A stretch of DNA of 64,000 nt. Source: CAZSVI01 sp964610205 (lineage in GTDB: Bacteria > Bacillota > Clostridia > DSM-8532). Numbering within the stretch: position 1 is the stretch's first letter; each line of letters opens with the position of its first letter. Below are positions 8,878-18,099 of the stretch, piece after piece. Below the pieces are notes generated by a model that was given only the letters and a program-made list of their open reading frames with translations, did no database searches and was not told where the DNA came from. The stretch spans positions 1 to 64,000 of the forward strand of contig CAZSVI010000001.1 of the NCBI GenBank assembly GCA_964610205.1, read 5' to 3'. Position numbers and translations under genes: made by a program.

Positions 8878-9735
8878 CTAGCTTTGATATCTCTTGCTTT
8901 TAACTTTTTTCCGGGTCTTTTCAAGATATTTTTTGACTTTATAATAATCCTGACTCAAAAGACATGAATATAAGATATCTATCATATTCATTTGTGCGAT
9001 ACGTGAGCTGATCGCACCAGCTCTGATTGAAGTTTCCGGTGCTACCAGCATTAATTTGATATCAGCCAGATCAGAAAGACGATTCTTACCGTATTTTGTT
9101 ATAGTTATCAGGGTTGCGTCATTTTCTTTTGACAGTTTTGAGGCTTCTATGGTATCTTTTGTTTCACCGCTCCAGGATATTCCTACTGCCACATCACCTG
9201 CCGAAGAATTTGCCGCAACAGTCATTTGCATATGCGGATCCAAATAAGCTGTAGAGTATTTGTTGATACGCAATAGCTTCTGCTGCGCATCCATAGTGAC
9301 AACTGCAGAAGCACCCACCCCGAAAAAATTAATATGCTTTGCAGATATAAAGCATTTAACCGCTTTTTCCACCTCCTGATAATCCAACACCGAACAGCTG
9401 TCATCAATAGCTTTTTTACTGTTTATACAAACGTTCTTTATAATTGATTCCGTTTTATCTCCAACCTGAATATCCGTATATTCAATACCTCTACTGTTTT
9501 TGGAAACCGCCAGTTCGCTGACATATTTCAATGAAAAATCTCTGTATCCATAACAATCTATACTCTTACAGAATCTCATAACACCGGCTTTACTCGTTCC
9601 TACCATATCGGCAAGATCGGTTATGGACATCCCCACGACTGAATCCGGATTTTCAAGGATATATGTCGCAACCTTTTTATCAGTAGGGCTTAAATCCTTA
9701 TATTTTTCATTAATCCTTAGCAATATACCGTTCAT
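8878..9735 (-). CDS. RpiR-family transcriptional regulator (HTH + SIS domain)
   Basis: This is a sugar-phosphate-responsive regulator. The N-terminal HTH_6 domain (about residues 1-77, including VGMSITDLADMVGTSKAGVM) is followed by a SIS domain (about residues 125-255) with GVGASAVV and the SWSGETKDT motif that binds phosphosugars. It lies 29 bases after the kinase and next to murQ, the same company kept by MurR/RpiR regulators of N-acetylmuramic acid use. The likely effector is MurNAc-6-phosphate or GlcNAc-6-phosphate, inferred from context. It probably controls the whole cluster up to the hydrolase gene at 17938. Confidence 0.92.
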   Translation of the reverse strand: MNGILLRINEKYKDLSPTDKKVATYILENPDSVVGMSITDLADMVGTSKAGVMRFCKSIDCYGYRDFSLKYVSELAVSKNSRGIEYTDIQVGDKTESIIKNVCINSKKAIDDSCSVLDYQEVEKAVKCFISAKHINFFGVGASAVVTMDAQQKLLRINKYSTAYLDPHMQMTVAANSSAGDVAVGISWSGETKDTIEASKLSKENDATLITITKYGKNRLSDLADIKLMLVAPETSIRAGAISSRIAQMNMIDILYSCLLSQDYYKVKKYLEKTRKKVKSKRYQS

Positions 9736-9764
9736 ATACTTAATTTTCTCCTATACGTTTTTTG

Positions 9765-10700
9765 TTAATTTAAATTCATTTTCTTCAGTTCGTTTAAAGC
9801 AATCATTATACATCCCCATGCGGCATCATTTTGTGCCGGCATAAACACTATATCACTATACTTTGAATAAAGCAGCGTACTTAGTTTCTCTAACAAGTAT
9901 ACACTATTTTTTATAACACTTCCAGCATATGCCACTCTATATTCTGGCATTGTATTTTGCATGTCAAGTTCTCTGATAACCGTATCTACATGCTCGAATA
10001 AAGCATCAGCGCAATCATTCAGAATTTCCTCTGCTTTTTTATCTCCGTTAAAGCAGGCTTCATCACATATTTTTGCCAGTGATGCAATAGAAGCCTTATT
10101 GTTTGCTTTTGTATAAACATAATCTATAATATTCTCCGGAGAATCAATACCCAGTCGAATTAAAACCAATCGGGTCAGATACGTCGGAGGATTTCTCAAA
10201 TCATAACTCTTCATGATGCTGTTCAGAATTTTACAGCCAATATAGTAGCCACTTCCTTCATCGCCAATAATATGACCCCAGCCGCCAGCCCTGTGCGTTT
10301 TTCCATTAATATTACGGCCAAAACAAATGGAGCCTGTCCCGGATATCAATACAACACCCGTTTCTGTGCCTGTCCCACCCAGCAGGGCTGCCTGAGCATC
10401 ATCTGTGATGATTAGATTTTCAAATTCATTATTTAATAAGCCTCTGTATATTTTTCTCCTTTCCTTCGAACCTGCTCCGGCCATACCAAGGCAAACACAC
10501 AAACAATCCTTTTTTTCCAGCCCGGAGGCTTTTAATGCGGAATAAATCAACTCCTTAAGATTGTTTCCGGCCAGATCCTTATTTATTGAATTAATATTAC
10601 ATGGGCCGCCTGTTCCCGTATAAACAACATGCCCTTTTAATGCCGCTATCTTTAAATAAGATTTTGTTGCTCCGCCATCTATACCAATTACATAACACAT
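9765..10700 (-). CDS. BadF/BadG-type amino-sugar kinase (MurK/NagK-like)
   Basis: This is a cytoplasmic ATP-dependent kinase of the ASKHA fold. Phosphate-binding motifs GIDGGATKS near the N-terminus and LISGTGSICFG near residue 120 are present, together with GDEGSGYYIG. The length (311 residues) fits the N-acetylglucosamine kinase/MurK family. In clostridia, MurK phosphorylates MurNAc and GlcNAc and is encoded beside MurQ. Here it lies 16 bases downstream of murQ. Because the cluster uses ABC rather than PTS import, a kinase is needed to make the 6-phosphate that MurQ cleaves. Substrate choice between GlcNAc and MurNAc is not resolved. Confidence 0.85.
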   Translation of the reverse strand: MCYVIGIDGGATKSYLKIAALKGHVVYTGTGGPCNINSINKDLAGNNLKELIYSALKASGLEKKDCLCVCLGMAGAGSKERRKIYRGLLNNEFENLIITDDAQAALLGGTGTETGVVLISGTGSICFGRNINGKTHRAGGWGHIIGDEGSGYYIGCKILNSIMKSYDLRNPPTYLTRLVLIRLGIDSPENIIDYVYTKANNKASIASLAKICDEACFNGDKKAEEILNDCADALFEHVDTVIRELDMQNTMPEYRVAYAGSVIKNSVYLLEKLSTLLYSKYSDIVFMPAQNDAAWGCIMIALNELKKMNLN

Positions 10701-10716
10701 TGTCTCACCCTGTAAT

Positions 10717-11646
10717 TCAAATATTATTCATTTTCTTTCCCTTATTCATATTTGCCATATCGATAGCCGCTCTCACATAACCACCCGATTTTTTCAGGAA
10801 GTCTTCGGCTGCTTCAGGATCTGTTTCACTCAGGACAGCAACAATGGCCACCTTGGAATTTTCTCCTGAAGCTTCAAGATATTTTTCCGCTTCCTCCCTT
10901 GGTGTATTGGTTGCGGTCATAACAATTCTAATTTTTCGTTCCCTTAATTTCTTATTGCTTGGCTGCAGGTCAACCATCAGGTTCTGATATACTTTGCCCA
11001 GTTTTATCATCACGGCTGTTGAAATCATGTTCAGGATTAACTTCTGGGCAGTTCCGGCCTTCATTCTGGTTGATCCCGTAATAACTTCCGGCCCTGTTAC
11101 AGCTTCAATGGAAACATCAACACATCTCCTGAGAAGCGGAGTTTCAACATTGGATATTCCAATCGTTGCGGCACCATATTCTTTTGCACACTCCAAGGCA
11201 CCAATTACGTAAGGCGCTCTGCCGCTTGCTGTTATACCTAGTATAACATCGTTACGGGTAACCTCCCTGGCAGATATATCAGATGCGCCCCTGTTGAAGT
11301 CATCTTCCACACCTTCACTGGCTATTGTAATTGCTGCTATTCCTCCGCCAATGATCCCCTGAACCATTTGAGGGTTGGTTCCATATGTCGGCGGACATTC
11401 GGCGGCGTCCAGTATTCCTATTCTTCCGCTGGTTCCACACCCGATATAAAACAGCCTTCCATTCCTTTTGAGCCTGTCGTAGATAACATCAACGGCCTTA
11501 CCTACCTGTTGAAGCTGCCCTCCAACAATATCCGCAACAGTTTTATCCTCATCGTTTATTATTTTAATTATATCCGATGTGGATAATATGTCTATATTTT
11601 TTGACTTTTTATTAATATCTTCTGTGGTTAATTGCCAGGTATTCAC
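10717..11646 (-). CDS. murQ: N-acetylmuramic acid 6-phosphate etherase
   Basis: MurQ cleaves the lactyl ether of MurNAc-6-phosphate to give GlcNAc-6-phosphate and D-lactate. The SIS-domain motif GCGTSGRIGILDAAECPPTY and the catalytic-region ASEGVEDD are clear, as is INDEDKTV near the N-terminus. The open frame runs back to 11775, but its first residues come from a dispersed palindromic repeat. The real start is GTG at 11646, preceded by AAAAGGAG at 7-base spacing, giving about 309 residues as in the family. The next gene, a sugar kinase, is 16 bases downstream. Confidence 0.94.
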   Translation of the reverse strand: MNTWQLTTEDINKKSKNIDILSTSDIIKIINDEDKTVADIVGGQLQQVGKAVDVIYDRLKRNGRLFYIGCGTSGRIGILDAAECPPTYGTNPQMVQGIIGGGIAAITIASEGVEDDFNRGASDISAREVTRNDVILGITASGRAPYVIGALECAKEYGAATIGISNVETPLLRRCVDVSIEAVTGPEVITGSTRMKAGTAQKLILNMISTAVMIKLGKVYQNLMVDLQPSNKKLRERKIRIVMTATNTPREEAEKYLEASGENSKVAIVAVLSETDPEAAEDFLKKSGGYVRAAIDMANMNKGKKMNNI

Positions 11647-11738
11647 AAATATACTCCTTTTCATCAGGATTTTCCCACAGTATTTTGGGCACTTGCCTGC
11701 CGGAGCAGACTTGTCAGCGGCAGAATGATCTGCTTCTT

Positions 11739-11785
11739 TTATAACAACGGAGGCAATTGCCTGCAATTGCAACACACCGTTATAT
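11739..11785. repeat. 46-nt quasi-palindromic dispersed repeat, copy 1
   Basis: TTATAACAACGG at one end and CCGTTATA at the other enclose two GCAATTGC palindromes. Related copies occur at 25973, 32094 and 55536. It lies just upstream of murQ and produces a spurious N-terminal extension in that frame. Confidence 0.8.
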
Positions 11786-11786
11786 C

Positions 11787-11930
11787 GAGGCGGGAGATAT
11801 GCTCACCGCCTGATTAAGGTAATCGGTACCCGCCACCTATAGAGGTGTGAGACATTTTGACTCCTCGTTATAGTGACAATCAGTGCCTCAAAATACAGCC
11901 AACAAGGTTGGGTGGGAAAGCTGATACAGT
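11787..11930 (-). ncRNA. Candidate structured RNA element with four hairpins (unassigned)
   Basis: The 349-base gap between the binding-protein gene and murQ holds a run of inverted repeats. GGCGGG/CCCGCC (11789/11829) encloses ACCG/CGGT and GATTA/TAATC. CACCT/AGGTG is at 11834/11843, ATTTTGA/TCAAAAT at 11854/11888, and CCAAC/GTTGG at 11899/11907. Read on the minus strand it would precede the 46-nt palindrome and murQ. It matches no riboswitch I can name. Alternatives are a murQ leader or the non-coding end of an IS200/IS605-type element. Strand assignment follows the genes. Confidence 0.5.
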
Positions 11931-11952
11931 ATTTTTTTAAGTTAATATCTCT

Positions 11953-11977
11953 TAAAAAGAAATTCTATCGTTCTTTT
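11953..11977 (-). terminator. AT-rich hairpin after the binding-protein gene
   Basis: AAAAAGAA and TTCTTTTT pair across an 8-9 base loop, 20-40 bases beyond the stop codon of the gene ending at 11996. The U-rich side makes a weak intrinsic terminator or an mRNA 3' end plausible. Confidence 0.45.
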
Positions 11978-11995
11978 TAATGGTGTTCATTTCTT

Positions 11996-13579
11996 CTATT
12001 TATTGTATCTGTCTAGCGCGGTCTGTACAATCGTTTTATATTCGTTTAGTCCCATTTTTTCAATCTTATCCAGATATGAATCCCAAGCGTCAAAGCCAAC
12101 CTGTCCCGCAATGAATTGTGCCTTCATCCCGTCAACATATGTATTGATATCCTGCTGGAGCACAGCCAATTTTGTAGATTCATCGGTAGTATATATGAAT
12201 GTACCCCATATTTCAGAAGGTGTATAGTTAATCAATGCATTTGACGCATCCACTGTTATCTTTGGAATAAGATGATTTCCAAAATGCCTGTCGTCAGCAA
12301 CCGAGGGGTTTCCACCTCCGCTCCAGGCCACATAACGGCCAAGTGCTTCTTCCATATTCAAACCGTCAGGATTCTTAACAACAAAATCAGTAAACTGGGG
12401 ATCTCCGTTGCCATCAAAATAATAGGTTTCACCTTCAATTCCCATGAAGTACAATCTTATTCCCTCTTCAGAATAGAAATAATCAATCCATTTTACTGTT
12501 TCGGCAGGATATTTGTTAACATTGGTAATATGGGCGGTTAACCCCCCGACCGGTATGGTTCTTCCCGAATAAATCTGATCGCCGTGAGGTCCTTTCAACG
12601 GTGCGGGTAATGTAAGATAATCATCTTTATAATCACCCATATAGTTATTATTATGAATAAACGCAAACCCAACCTGCTTCTGTTGCGCTTTTGCGGTCAG
12701 TTTGGGTATATCGTTTGTGAAAAACTCCTGATCCAATAATTTTTCCGTAAAAAGTTTGTTCAGGTATTGCAGATACTCCTTATATCTGTCGCTTGTCGCG
12801 ATAAACCTTAACTCATTGGTTACCGTGTCAATATCCCACCTGTCCTGAGCAGCGCCGCGTGTCATCAAACCAAATGATCCATATAGTGATTTGTACAGGT
12901 GCAATGCGCTCTCACTGGTTAAACCAATCTCATCTTTTGCACCGTTATTATTAAAGTCGCTGTCTCTGAATAAAACAAGCGCTTCATACAATTCATCTGT
13001 TGTTGTAGGCATAGCGATTCCTGCTTTTTGCAGCCATTCATTGTTAACAAACAGCTTTGGTGAAATTCTTGCGGGTGTCGCAGTAACAAGATATGTAAAT
13101 GAATAGATTTTTCCGTCAGCCATTCTAATGTTTTTTTCAATAGAGGCATCATTTTTCAGGTACCCGCTGAGATTCGGGGCATAATCCTTGAGATAGGGAT
13201 CCAGCGCAATGAGTGAGCCTTCGGCGGCCCATCTGGCAACGTCTGTTGGTGTCATACCACATTTAAAGAAAAAATCCGGCAGGTTATTTGACGCAAACAT
13301 CAGACCGACCTTTTCAGTGACGGCCGTACTGATTGCCGACTCAAAAATAACTTTAATCCCGCTTATCTTTTCATACTCCTTCCAGATCTCCAAATCGTTG
13401 AAGTCTCCTTTTGTGTAAGGCCCGGCAGTCGCAAATGCTTTTAATGTTATCTGCTTTTCCTCCTGTTGCGAAACTGCCGTCGTTTGATTCGTCGTCGGTT
13501 GAATTGCTGTGCATCCGGCAAAACCGATAAGCATTACGCAAAGCAATAACATGTGGATTTTTAAAGTTTTTCTTTTCAT
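11996..13579 (-). CDS. Sugar ABC transporter substrate-binding lipoprotein (LplA/YtcQ-type)
   Basis: This is an extracellular binding lipoprotein. The signal peptide ends in lipobox GFAGC (Cys22), followed by a Thr/Gln-rich tether. The 527-residue size and motifs such as NEWLQKAGIAMPTTTDELYE and the Trp-rich C-terminal half are typical of family-1 oligosaccharide binders that pair with LplB/YtcP permeases, which lie immediately upstream at 13701-15626. It is separated from murQ by a hairpin and a structured element, so murQ may be separately regulated. The ligand is probably a glycan fragment; the downstream MurQ and kinase point to amino sugars. Confidence 0.88.
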   Translation of the reverse strand: MKRKTLKIHMLLLCVMLIGFAGCTAIQPTTNQTTAVSQQEEKQITLKAFATAGPYTKGDFNDLEIWKEYEKISGIKVIFESAISTAVTEKVGLMFASNNLPDFFFKCGMTPTDVARWAAEGSLIALDPYLKDYAPNLSGYLKNDASIEKNIRMADGKIYSFTYLVTATPARISPKLFVNNEWLQKAGIAMPTTTDELYEALVLFRDSDFNNNGAKDEIGLTSESALHLYKSLYGSFGLMTRGAAQDRWDIDTVTNELRFIATSDRYKEYLQYLNKLFTEKLLDQEFFTNDIPKLTAKAQQKQVGFAFIHNNNYMGDYKDDYLTLPAPLKGPHGDQIYSGRTIPVGGLTAHITNVNKYPAETVKWIDYFYSEEGIRLYFMGIEGETYYFDGNGDPQFTDFVVKNPDGLNMEEALGRYVAWSGGGNPSVADDRHFGNHLIPKITVDASNALINYTPSEIWGTFIYTTDESTKLAVLQQDINTYVDGMKAQFIAGQVGFDAWDSYLDKIEKMGLNEYKTIVQTALDRYNK

Positions 13580-13700
13580 AAAAATACCTCCTAATTTTTA
13601 TTTATAGCCACACTTTATTGAAATCTGGCTGGCTGGATTACATGAATTACAACACTCGGATTTCAACTGCCGTGTTATGCTCAATCATTTAAAATTAAAT

Positions 13701-14591
13701 TTAACCTTTAATCGCACCGACCATAATTCCCTTTACAAAATACTTCTGTATCAGGGGATATACGGCAATAATCGGAGCTGAAGCCACAACAATGGCACCG
13801 TATTTAATACTTTCCGCGGCAAGCTGTCTTGCCATTAGAGATTCTTCTCCAACCAGCATTTCTTCGGAAAACCTGTTTTGTATAAGTATTTCCCTTAAAA
13901 TCAGCTGCAAGGGAAAAAGCTTTCTGTCACTCAGGTAAATCAATGCCGGGAAAAAACTGTTCCAATGGGCTACCCCATAAAACAAAACCATTACGGAAAT
14001 AACCGGCTTAGACAATGGAATTACAATTCTAAACAGAAGTTTGAAATTGGAAGCCCCATCTATAAATGCAGCCTCTATAAGACTGCCAGGAATATTTGTG
14101 CTGAAATAAGTACGCATAATAACCACATACCAAAAACTTACGGCACTTGGAATTAACATCGCCCATATCGTATCTCTCATGCCTATTTTTGAAACAATAA
14201 TATATGTTGGAATCATACCCCCGCTGAAAAACATAGTGACTGCCAGCATCAAAGTGAAAAACTTTCTGCCTGCCCAATCCTGTCTGGATAACGGATATGC
14301 CGCAAATATTGTCATTGTTACATTGATGAAGACACCTGCTGCCGTATAGAATATTGTGTTTTTATATCCGCTTAATATTTCCGCATCCCTGAATATAAGC
14401 TTATAGGCGTCCAGTGAAGCATTTTGGGGGTAAAATATCACATTGCCGCTCATAACCTCAAGTGGTGAACTTACAGACGCAATCAATATAAAATACAGCG
14501 GATAAAGAATCACCAGCAATATAAGCGTCAGAAGAAAATAGTTAATCGTGTTGAATATTATATCATCTACACTGATTTGTTTTTTCACCAT
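13701..14591 (-). CDS. Carbohydrate ABC transporter permease (YtcP/LplC-type)
   Basis: This is the inner-membrane permease partner of the LplB-type protein just upstream. It has six hydrophobic segments, and the EAA-type loop reads EAAFIDGASNFKLLFRIVIP. The C-terminus PLIQKYFVKGIMVGAIKG is a family hallmark. The frame is open to 14660 (TTG), but the ATG at 14591 follows AGGAAGG and gives the family's usual N-terminus. ATG at 14642 is an alternative. It is co-directional with the LplB-type permease and the binding protein. Confidence 0.88.
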   Translation of the reverse strand: MVKKQISVDDIIFNTINYFLLTLILLVILYPLYFILIASVSSPLEVMSGNVIFYPQNASLDAYKLIFRDAEILSGYKNTIFYTAAGVFINVTMTIFAAYPLSRQDWAGRKFFTLMLAVTMFFSGGMIPTYIIVSKIGMRDTIWAMLIPSAVSFWYVVIMRTYFSTNIPGSLIEAAFIDGASNFKLLFRIVIPLSKPVISVMVLFYGVAHWNSFFPALIYLSDRKLFPLQLILREILIQNRFSEEMLVGEESLMARQLAAESIKYGAIVVASAPIIAVYPLIQKYFVKGIMVGAIKG

Positions 14592-14681
14592 GCCAAACTT
14601 TCCTTCCTCTTGTTGATTTTCTGCGGCTGAAGTAACAGCCATAAAGCTATTTCTATCCAAAGACTTCGCGTTGCCATGCCA

Positions 14682-15626
14682 TTAAAAAAGGGATGTCTGG
14701 TTCGTCTTTTTTAACAGTGTATTCACACCCAGCAGCAATGTCAGATTAATTACCGAATTGAACAATCCAACAGCGGTAGAAAAAGAAAAATCATAATCCA
14801 ATAAACCGACCCTGTAAACAAAGGTTGATATGACATCAGCAGACGAGCGGTTTAAGTCATTCATCAGAAGAAATACCTTTTCAAATCCAACGTTCATTAA
14901 CGAACCGACTGAAAGAAGAAACATGATCGTTATGGTTGGAAGTATTCCGGGAATATTGATATACCATATCCTTTGCAAACGTTTTGCGCCATCAATAACC
15001 GCCGCTTCATGCTGTTCTGGATCTATTGAAGCCAATGCTGAAAGATATATAATGGATGACCATCCTGTAGTCTGCCATAATCCGGAAAAGACATAGATCG
15101 TTTTAAAATATTTTGCCTGATACATAAAGTGTACAGGTTCCAATCCTGCGAGCTGCATGAGTTTATTAACCATTCCACTCTGCGGTGATAAAAACAAAAT
15201 GATCATTCCAGCCATAACAACCATGGAAATGAAATGCGGTGCGTATGTTGCTGTTTGGACAAATTTTTTATACCTGGCATTTTTTACTTCATTCAACATC
15301 AGTGCCAGTATGATTGCCGCCGGAAAACATACAAGCATTGTATATAAGCTGATACTTAAGGTATTCCAGATCAGTTGAAAAAAATAATGACCGTTAATAT
15401 ATCTTGAAAAATTTTGCAGTCCCACCCATTGGCTTCCCCATATACCCAAAGCGCCTGAAAATTTTTTAAACGCAATCTGCACCCCATACATTGGTGCATA
15501 ATGAAATATAATATAATAAAGCAATACGGGAAAAAATATGATATACAGCTGATAATTTTTTATAATCAGCTTTTTCTTTTGGGCAAAACGATTCCCGAAA
15601 CTGCCTTCCCGAGTGCTTTTTGGCAC
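14682..15626 (-). CDS. Carbohydrate ABC transporter permease (LplB-type)
   Basis: This is the first permease of the importer, with six membrane segments. The coupling loop EAAVIDGAKRLQRIWYINIPG and the N-terminal segment LYIIFFPVLLYYIIFHYAPM are typical of LplB. The frame can start at ATG 15641, which has no good RBS. GTG at 15626 has GGGGGG at 7-base spacing and is preferred. It is followed by the YtcP-type permease after about 90 bases. No dedicated ATPase is in the cluster. Such systems usually share an MsmK-type ATPase encoded elsewhere. Confidence 0.88.
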   Translation of the reverse strand: MPKSTREGSFGNRFAQKKKLIIKNYQLYIIFFPVLLYYIIFHYAPMYGVQIAFKKFSGALGIWGSQWVGLQNFSRYINGHYFFQLIWNTLSISLYTMLVCFPAAIILALMLNEVKNARYKKFVQTATYAPHFISMVVMAGMIILFLSPQSGMVNKLMQLAGLEPVHFMYQAKYFKTIYVFSGLWQTTGWSSIIYLSALASIDPEQHEAAVIDGAKRLQRIWYINIPGILPTITIMFLLSVGSLMNVGFEKVFLLMNDLNRSSADVISTFVYRVGLLDYDFSFSTAVGLFNSVINLTLLLGVNTLLKKTNQTSLF

Positions 15627-15751
15627 AATAATTCCCCCCATACAAATTCACTGAAAAACCTGGATTTTGTATCTCAACATTTCATTTAAACAATTACAAA
15701 TACATGTTATATTTATATGTTTATGGCCTGTATATCTTTTAGTTTGATATT

Positions 15752-17938
15752 TCAGACCTTAATATGAATAAGCGAAAGGCGTTTTAAGCATGACTCAATA
15801 ACAGATAGACTTTTATGGAATCCTGGTGTTACTTTCTCGGTTGTGCCGTCCAGCTGATAAATTGAGCATGCGTCCGGTCGTTTTCCTTTTGTATCTATGA
15901 CCAGCCTGCATTGTCTCTCCGTATCCGTGTTTAACACCGCCAGCAGTATACTGTTATCCGCAAGCATGAACAATTTGGCATGAGTATTCTCTGTCGTGTC
16001 AATAATACCTTCATCATCACGATAGATGCCTGCCCCGAATTTCTCCAGCCATAACTTTCTTAATTCAACTGTATCCTTGAGATATTCCCTCATTTCAGAA
16101 TCCTCTTTAAAGGTATTCTCTTCTTCGAGGTCGTAAATCCAGAAATAACACCCCGTTAAAAACGCCCTGTCGAGTATTCTATAAGCTTTCCGGGACACAT
16201 GCACCGGCCTCATAATCTGTCTTCCGCGGGACGGATATATCATTTCAACCAATGTTTCCTCAGGAAATGTGTATTTGTATGCTTCCGGAAAAGCACCAAA
16301 CATTTCAAAAAAGAATGTTGATATCAGCTGTCCGCTCATTCTGCTGCCGTGTATGTCCGAGGCTCCTTCGCAGATTATACTGAGAGAATTCTTATTTTCT
16401 TTGCAAAAGTATGTATTAATGTTATCCAGCATCCTGTCATAGCCTTTATTCCAGTCGTCATGTTCATGATCATGCCTGCTGTCGAAACACAATACCGGCT
16501 TACCGCAATTCAACTGGTCAAGATAAACGCCATCCGCACCAATTTTTTCAACCAGGTATTTTACCGTACTCAGAATATGATTTTGCCATGCTTCTGATGC
16601 CGGGCACATGATATAAAACTCTTCGCTTCCATATTCATCATCATAGGGTTCTTTTCTTACGTTTGTTGCCAGTCCGTTTTCCCACAGCGCCGGTAGCCTG
16701 TCCCTGTATTTTTTGTTAAAGAGCCTTGAATTAATATAAAAAGAAACATGGCCGCCTTGCCCGACAACATTTTTAACTTGATTGGAAAATTCATTCTCTG
16801 TACCCAGTTCGGGCTCATATTCGTACAACGGGAAACCTTTGTCAAACCCATCTTTATGCCACCCACTGATAAGAAGATGATTTATACCTAATTCCTGTGC
16901 GTCATGATATAGCTTTTCTATATGGGAATATTGGTGAACCGGCTTCATAAAGCGGTGCTGATACTTGAAATCATAATGCGCAATAAGTCCGGCACTTTTT
17001 TTAAACCAATCCGGCACCGTATGTTTCTGCTCTTTTTCAACACAGCTTCTCCATTCACGGTACCGATCGGCTCCCCAATGCCAGTCACCCGGATGAAAGG
17101 CAATTCCATATTCATCGGAAGTCCACACGGTACCACTTTTTATATATGGATGCACCGCAAAGCAAAAGCCCATGCCCGGACGTCTGTTACCAAAAGTTTC
17201 TGCGCAGACTGTTGTAATGTTTGATTTATTGTATGATGCCATATACAGCCCGCAGTCATTTCCATAACAGGACATCCAGTTCATGGAAGCTTTCCCGCTA
17301 TGAAACGTCCGAAGCCGATATGAACCATCCTCCTGCTTTTTGGCAGGAACGCTGCCGACTGTATATGTATAATTGTAATCATGCCATCTCCAGCCTATCT
17401 GAGCCGGTTTTTCAGATAACGCATTCGTTGGATTCTTTACTTTGATGGCACTCCATAATGGAAAAATAAGCGTATTATCTTTCCAGGATTCATCCAGATA
17501 CACACCGGAAACAAACGGGAACCAGACATCTTCTATTGTGCAGCCGTATTCATCGTTTTTAATTTCAATTGACCATATGCTTTCATAATCCTCCGGTCTC
17601 AGTGATACACTTATTTTTACATTAATATTTAATCTTTTTAAATCATTTTTTAAATGATTATAAGTAATTTCCAAAACTTTTTTTCCATCCCCGTTCTCGT
17701 TCAGAACAAACCATGGCTGCAAAAGAGGCTCATCTGCAATATCTTCATAAGAGGGTACGCCAAGAGACAGTATATCCCCGTTTTCACACCTGGCCGTGAG
17801 GATAAACGGCATTCTTCTTTCCCAGATATAATTCTTCAGAATATTTTCTCCTGTTTTTAAACAGGTCAGTTCCCTTAACTCTCCGGAATACTCATCAAAC
17901 CTTAATTCCAAATTGCTGTTGTTGATCATTATCCTCAT
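15752..17938 (-). CDS. Putative glycoside hydrolase with TIM barrel (DUF6259-like)
   Basis: This large protein of about 728 residues has no signal peptide, so it probably acts in the cytoplasm. The N-terminal third looks like a beta-sandwich that precedes many glycosidase barrels. The central part has barrel-type motifs: AHYDFKYQHRFMKPVHQYS, GADGVYLDQLNCG (a strand-end Asp as candidate nucleophile), and ICEGASDIHG (candidate acid/base Glu). The C-terminal part looks like a small beta domain. Family assignment to DUF6259 is from memory and moderate. The start is ATG 17938 with AGGAGG at 8 bases; the upstream ATG at 17986 lacks an RBS. It is the first gene of the sugar cluster, so it should trim the imported glycan. 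Confidence 0.7.
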   Translation of the reverse strand: MRIMINNSNLELRFDEYSGELRELTCLKTGENILKNYIWERRMPFILTARCENGDILSLGVPSYEDIADEPLLQPWFVLNENGDGKKVLEITYNHLKNDLKRLNINVKISVSLRPEDYESIWSIEIKNDEYGCTIEDVWFPFVSGVYLDESWKDNTLIFPLWSAIKVKNPTNALSEKPAQIGWRWHDYNYTYTVGSVPAKKQEDGSYRLRTFHSGKASMNWMSCYGNDCGLYMASYNKSNITTVCAETFGNRRPGMGFCFAVHPYIKSGTVWTSDEYGIAFHPGDWHWGADRYREWRSCVEKEQKHTVPDWFKKSAGLIAHYDFKYQHRFMKPVHQYSHIEKLYHDAQELGINHLLISGWHKDGFDKGFPLYEYEPELGTENEFSNQVKNVVGQGGHVSFYINSRLFNKKYRDRLPALWENGLATNVRKEPYDDEYGSEEFYIMCPASEAWQNHILSTVKYLVEKIGADGVYLDQLNCGKPVLCFDSRHDHEHDDWNKGYDRMLDNINTYFCKENKNSLSIICEGASDIHGSRMSGQLISTFFFEMFGAFPEAYKYTFPEETLVEMIYPSRGRQIMRPVHVSRKAYRILDRAFLTGCYFWIYDLEEENTFKEDSEMREYLKDTVELRKLWLEKFGAGIYRDDEGIIDTTENTHAKLFMLADNSILLAVLNTDTERQCRLVIDTKGKRPDACSIYQLDGTTEKVTPGFHKSLSVIESCLKRLSLIHIKV

Positions 17939-18030
17939 ATGTGCAACCTCCTGGTCATTGGGACTTTCTACTTTTGATGTTTTCATGTTCAGATATTTTT
18001 TTGATTTTAAAACTGAATATCTATACTCTT

Positions 18031-18058
18031 ATTATATATCAATAAAACTTTTTGTCAA
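18031..18058 (-). promoter_or_regulatory. Sigma-A promoter of the glycan cluster, with direct repeats
   Basis: On the minus strand TTGACA (18058-18053) and TATAAT (18036-18031) are 16 bases apart, about 90 bases before the hydrolase start. An 11-base direct repeat AAAAAGTTTTA occurs just inside the spacer and again about 30 bases upstream. It is a candidate operator, possibly for the RpiR protein (inference). Confidence 0.7.
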
Positions 18059-18099
18059 TATTATATTAATTAATATTAAAACTTTTTCTCATAATGACT

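Noticed and set aside
11647..11775. N-terminal extension of MurQ beginning MLQLQAIASVVI
   Set aside because: It is encoded by the 46-nt palindromic repeat and following non-coding DNA. A strong RBS and GTG at 11646 give the family's normal N-terminus.
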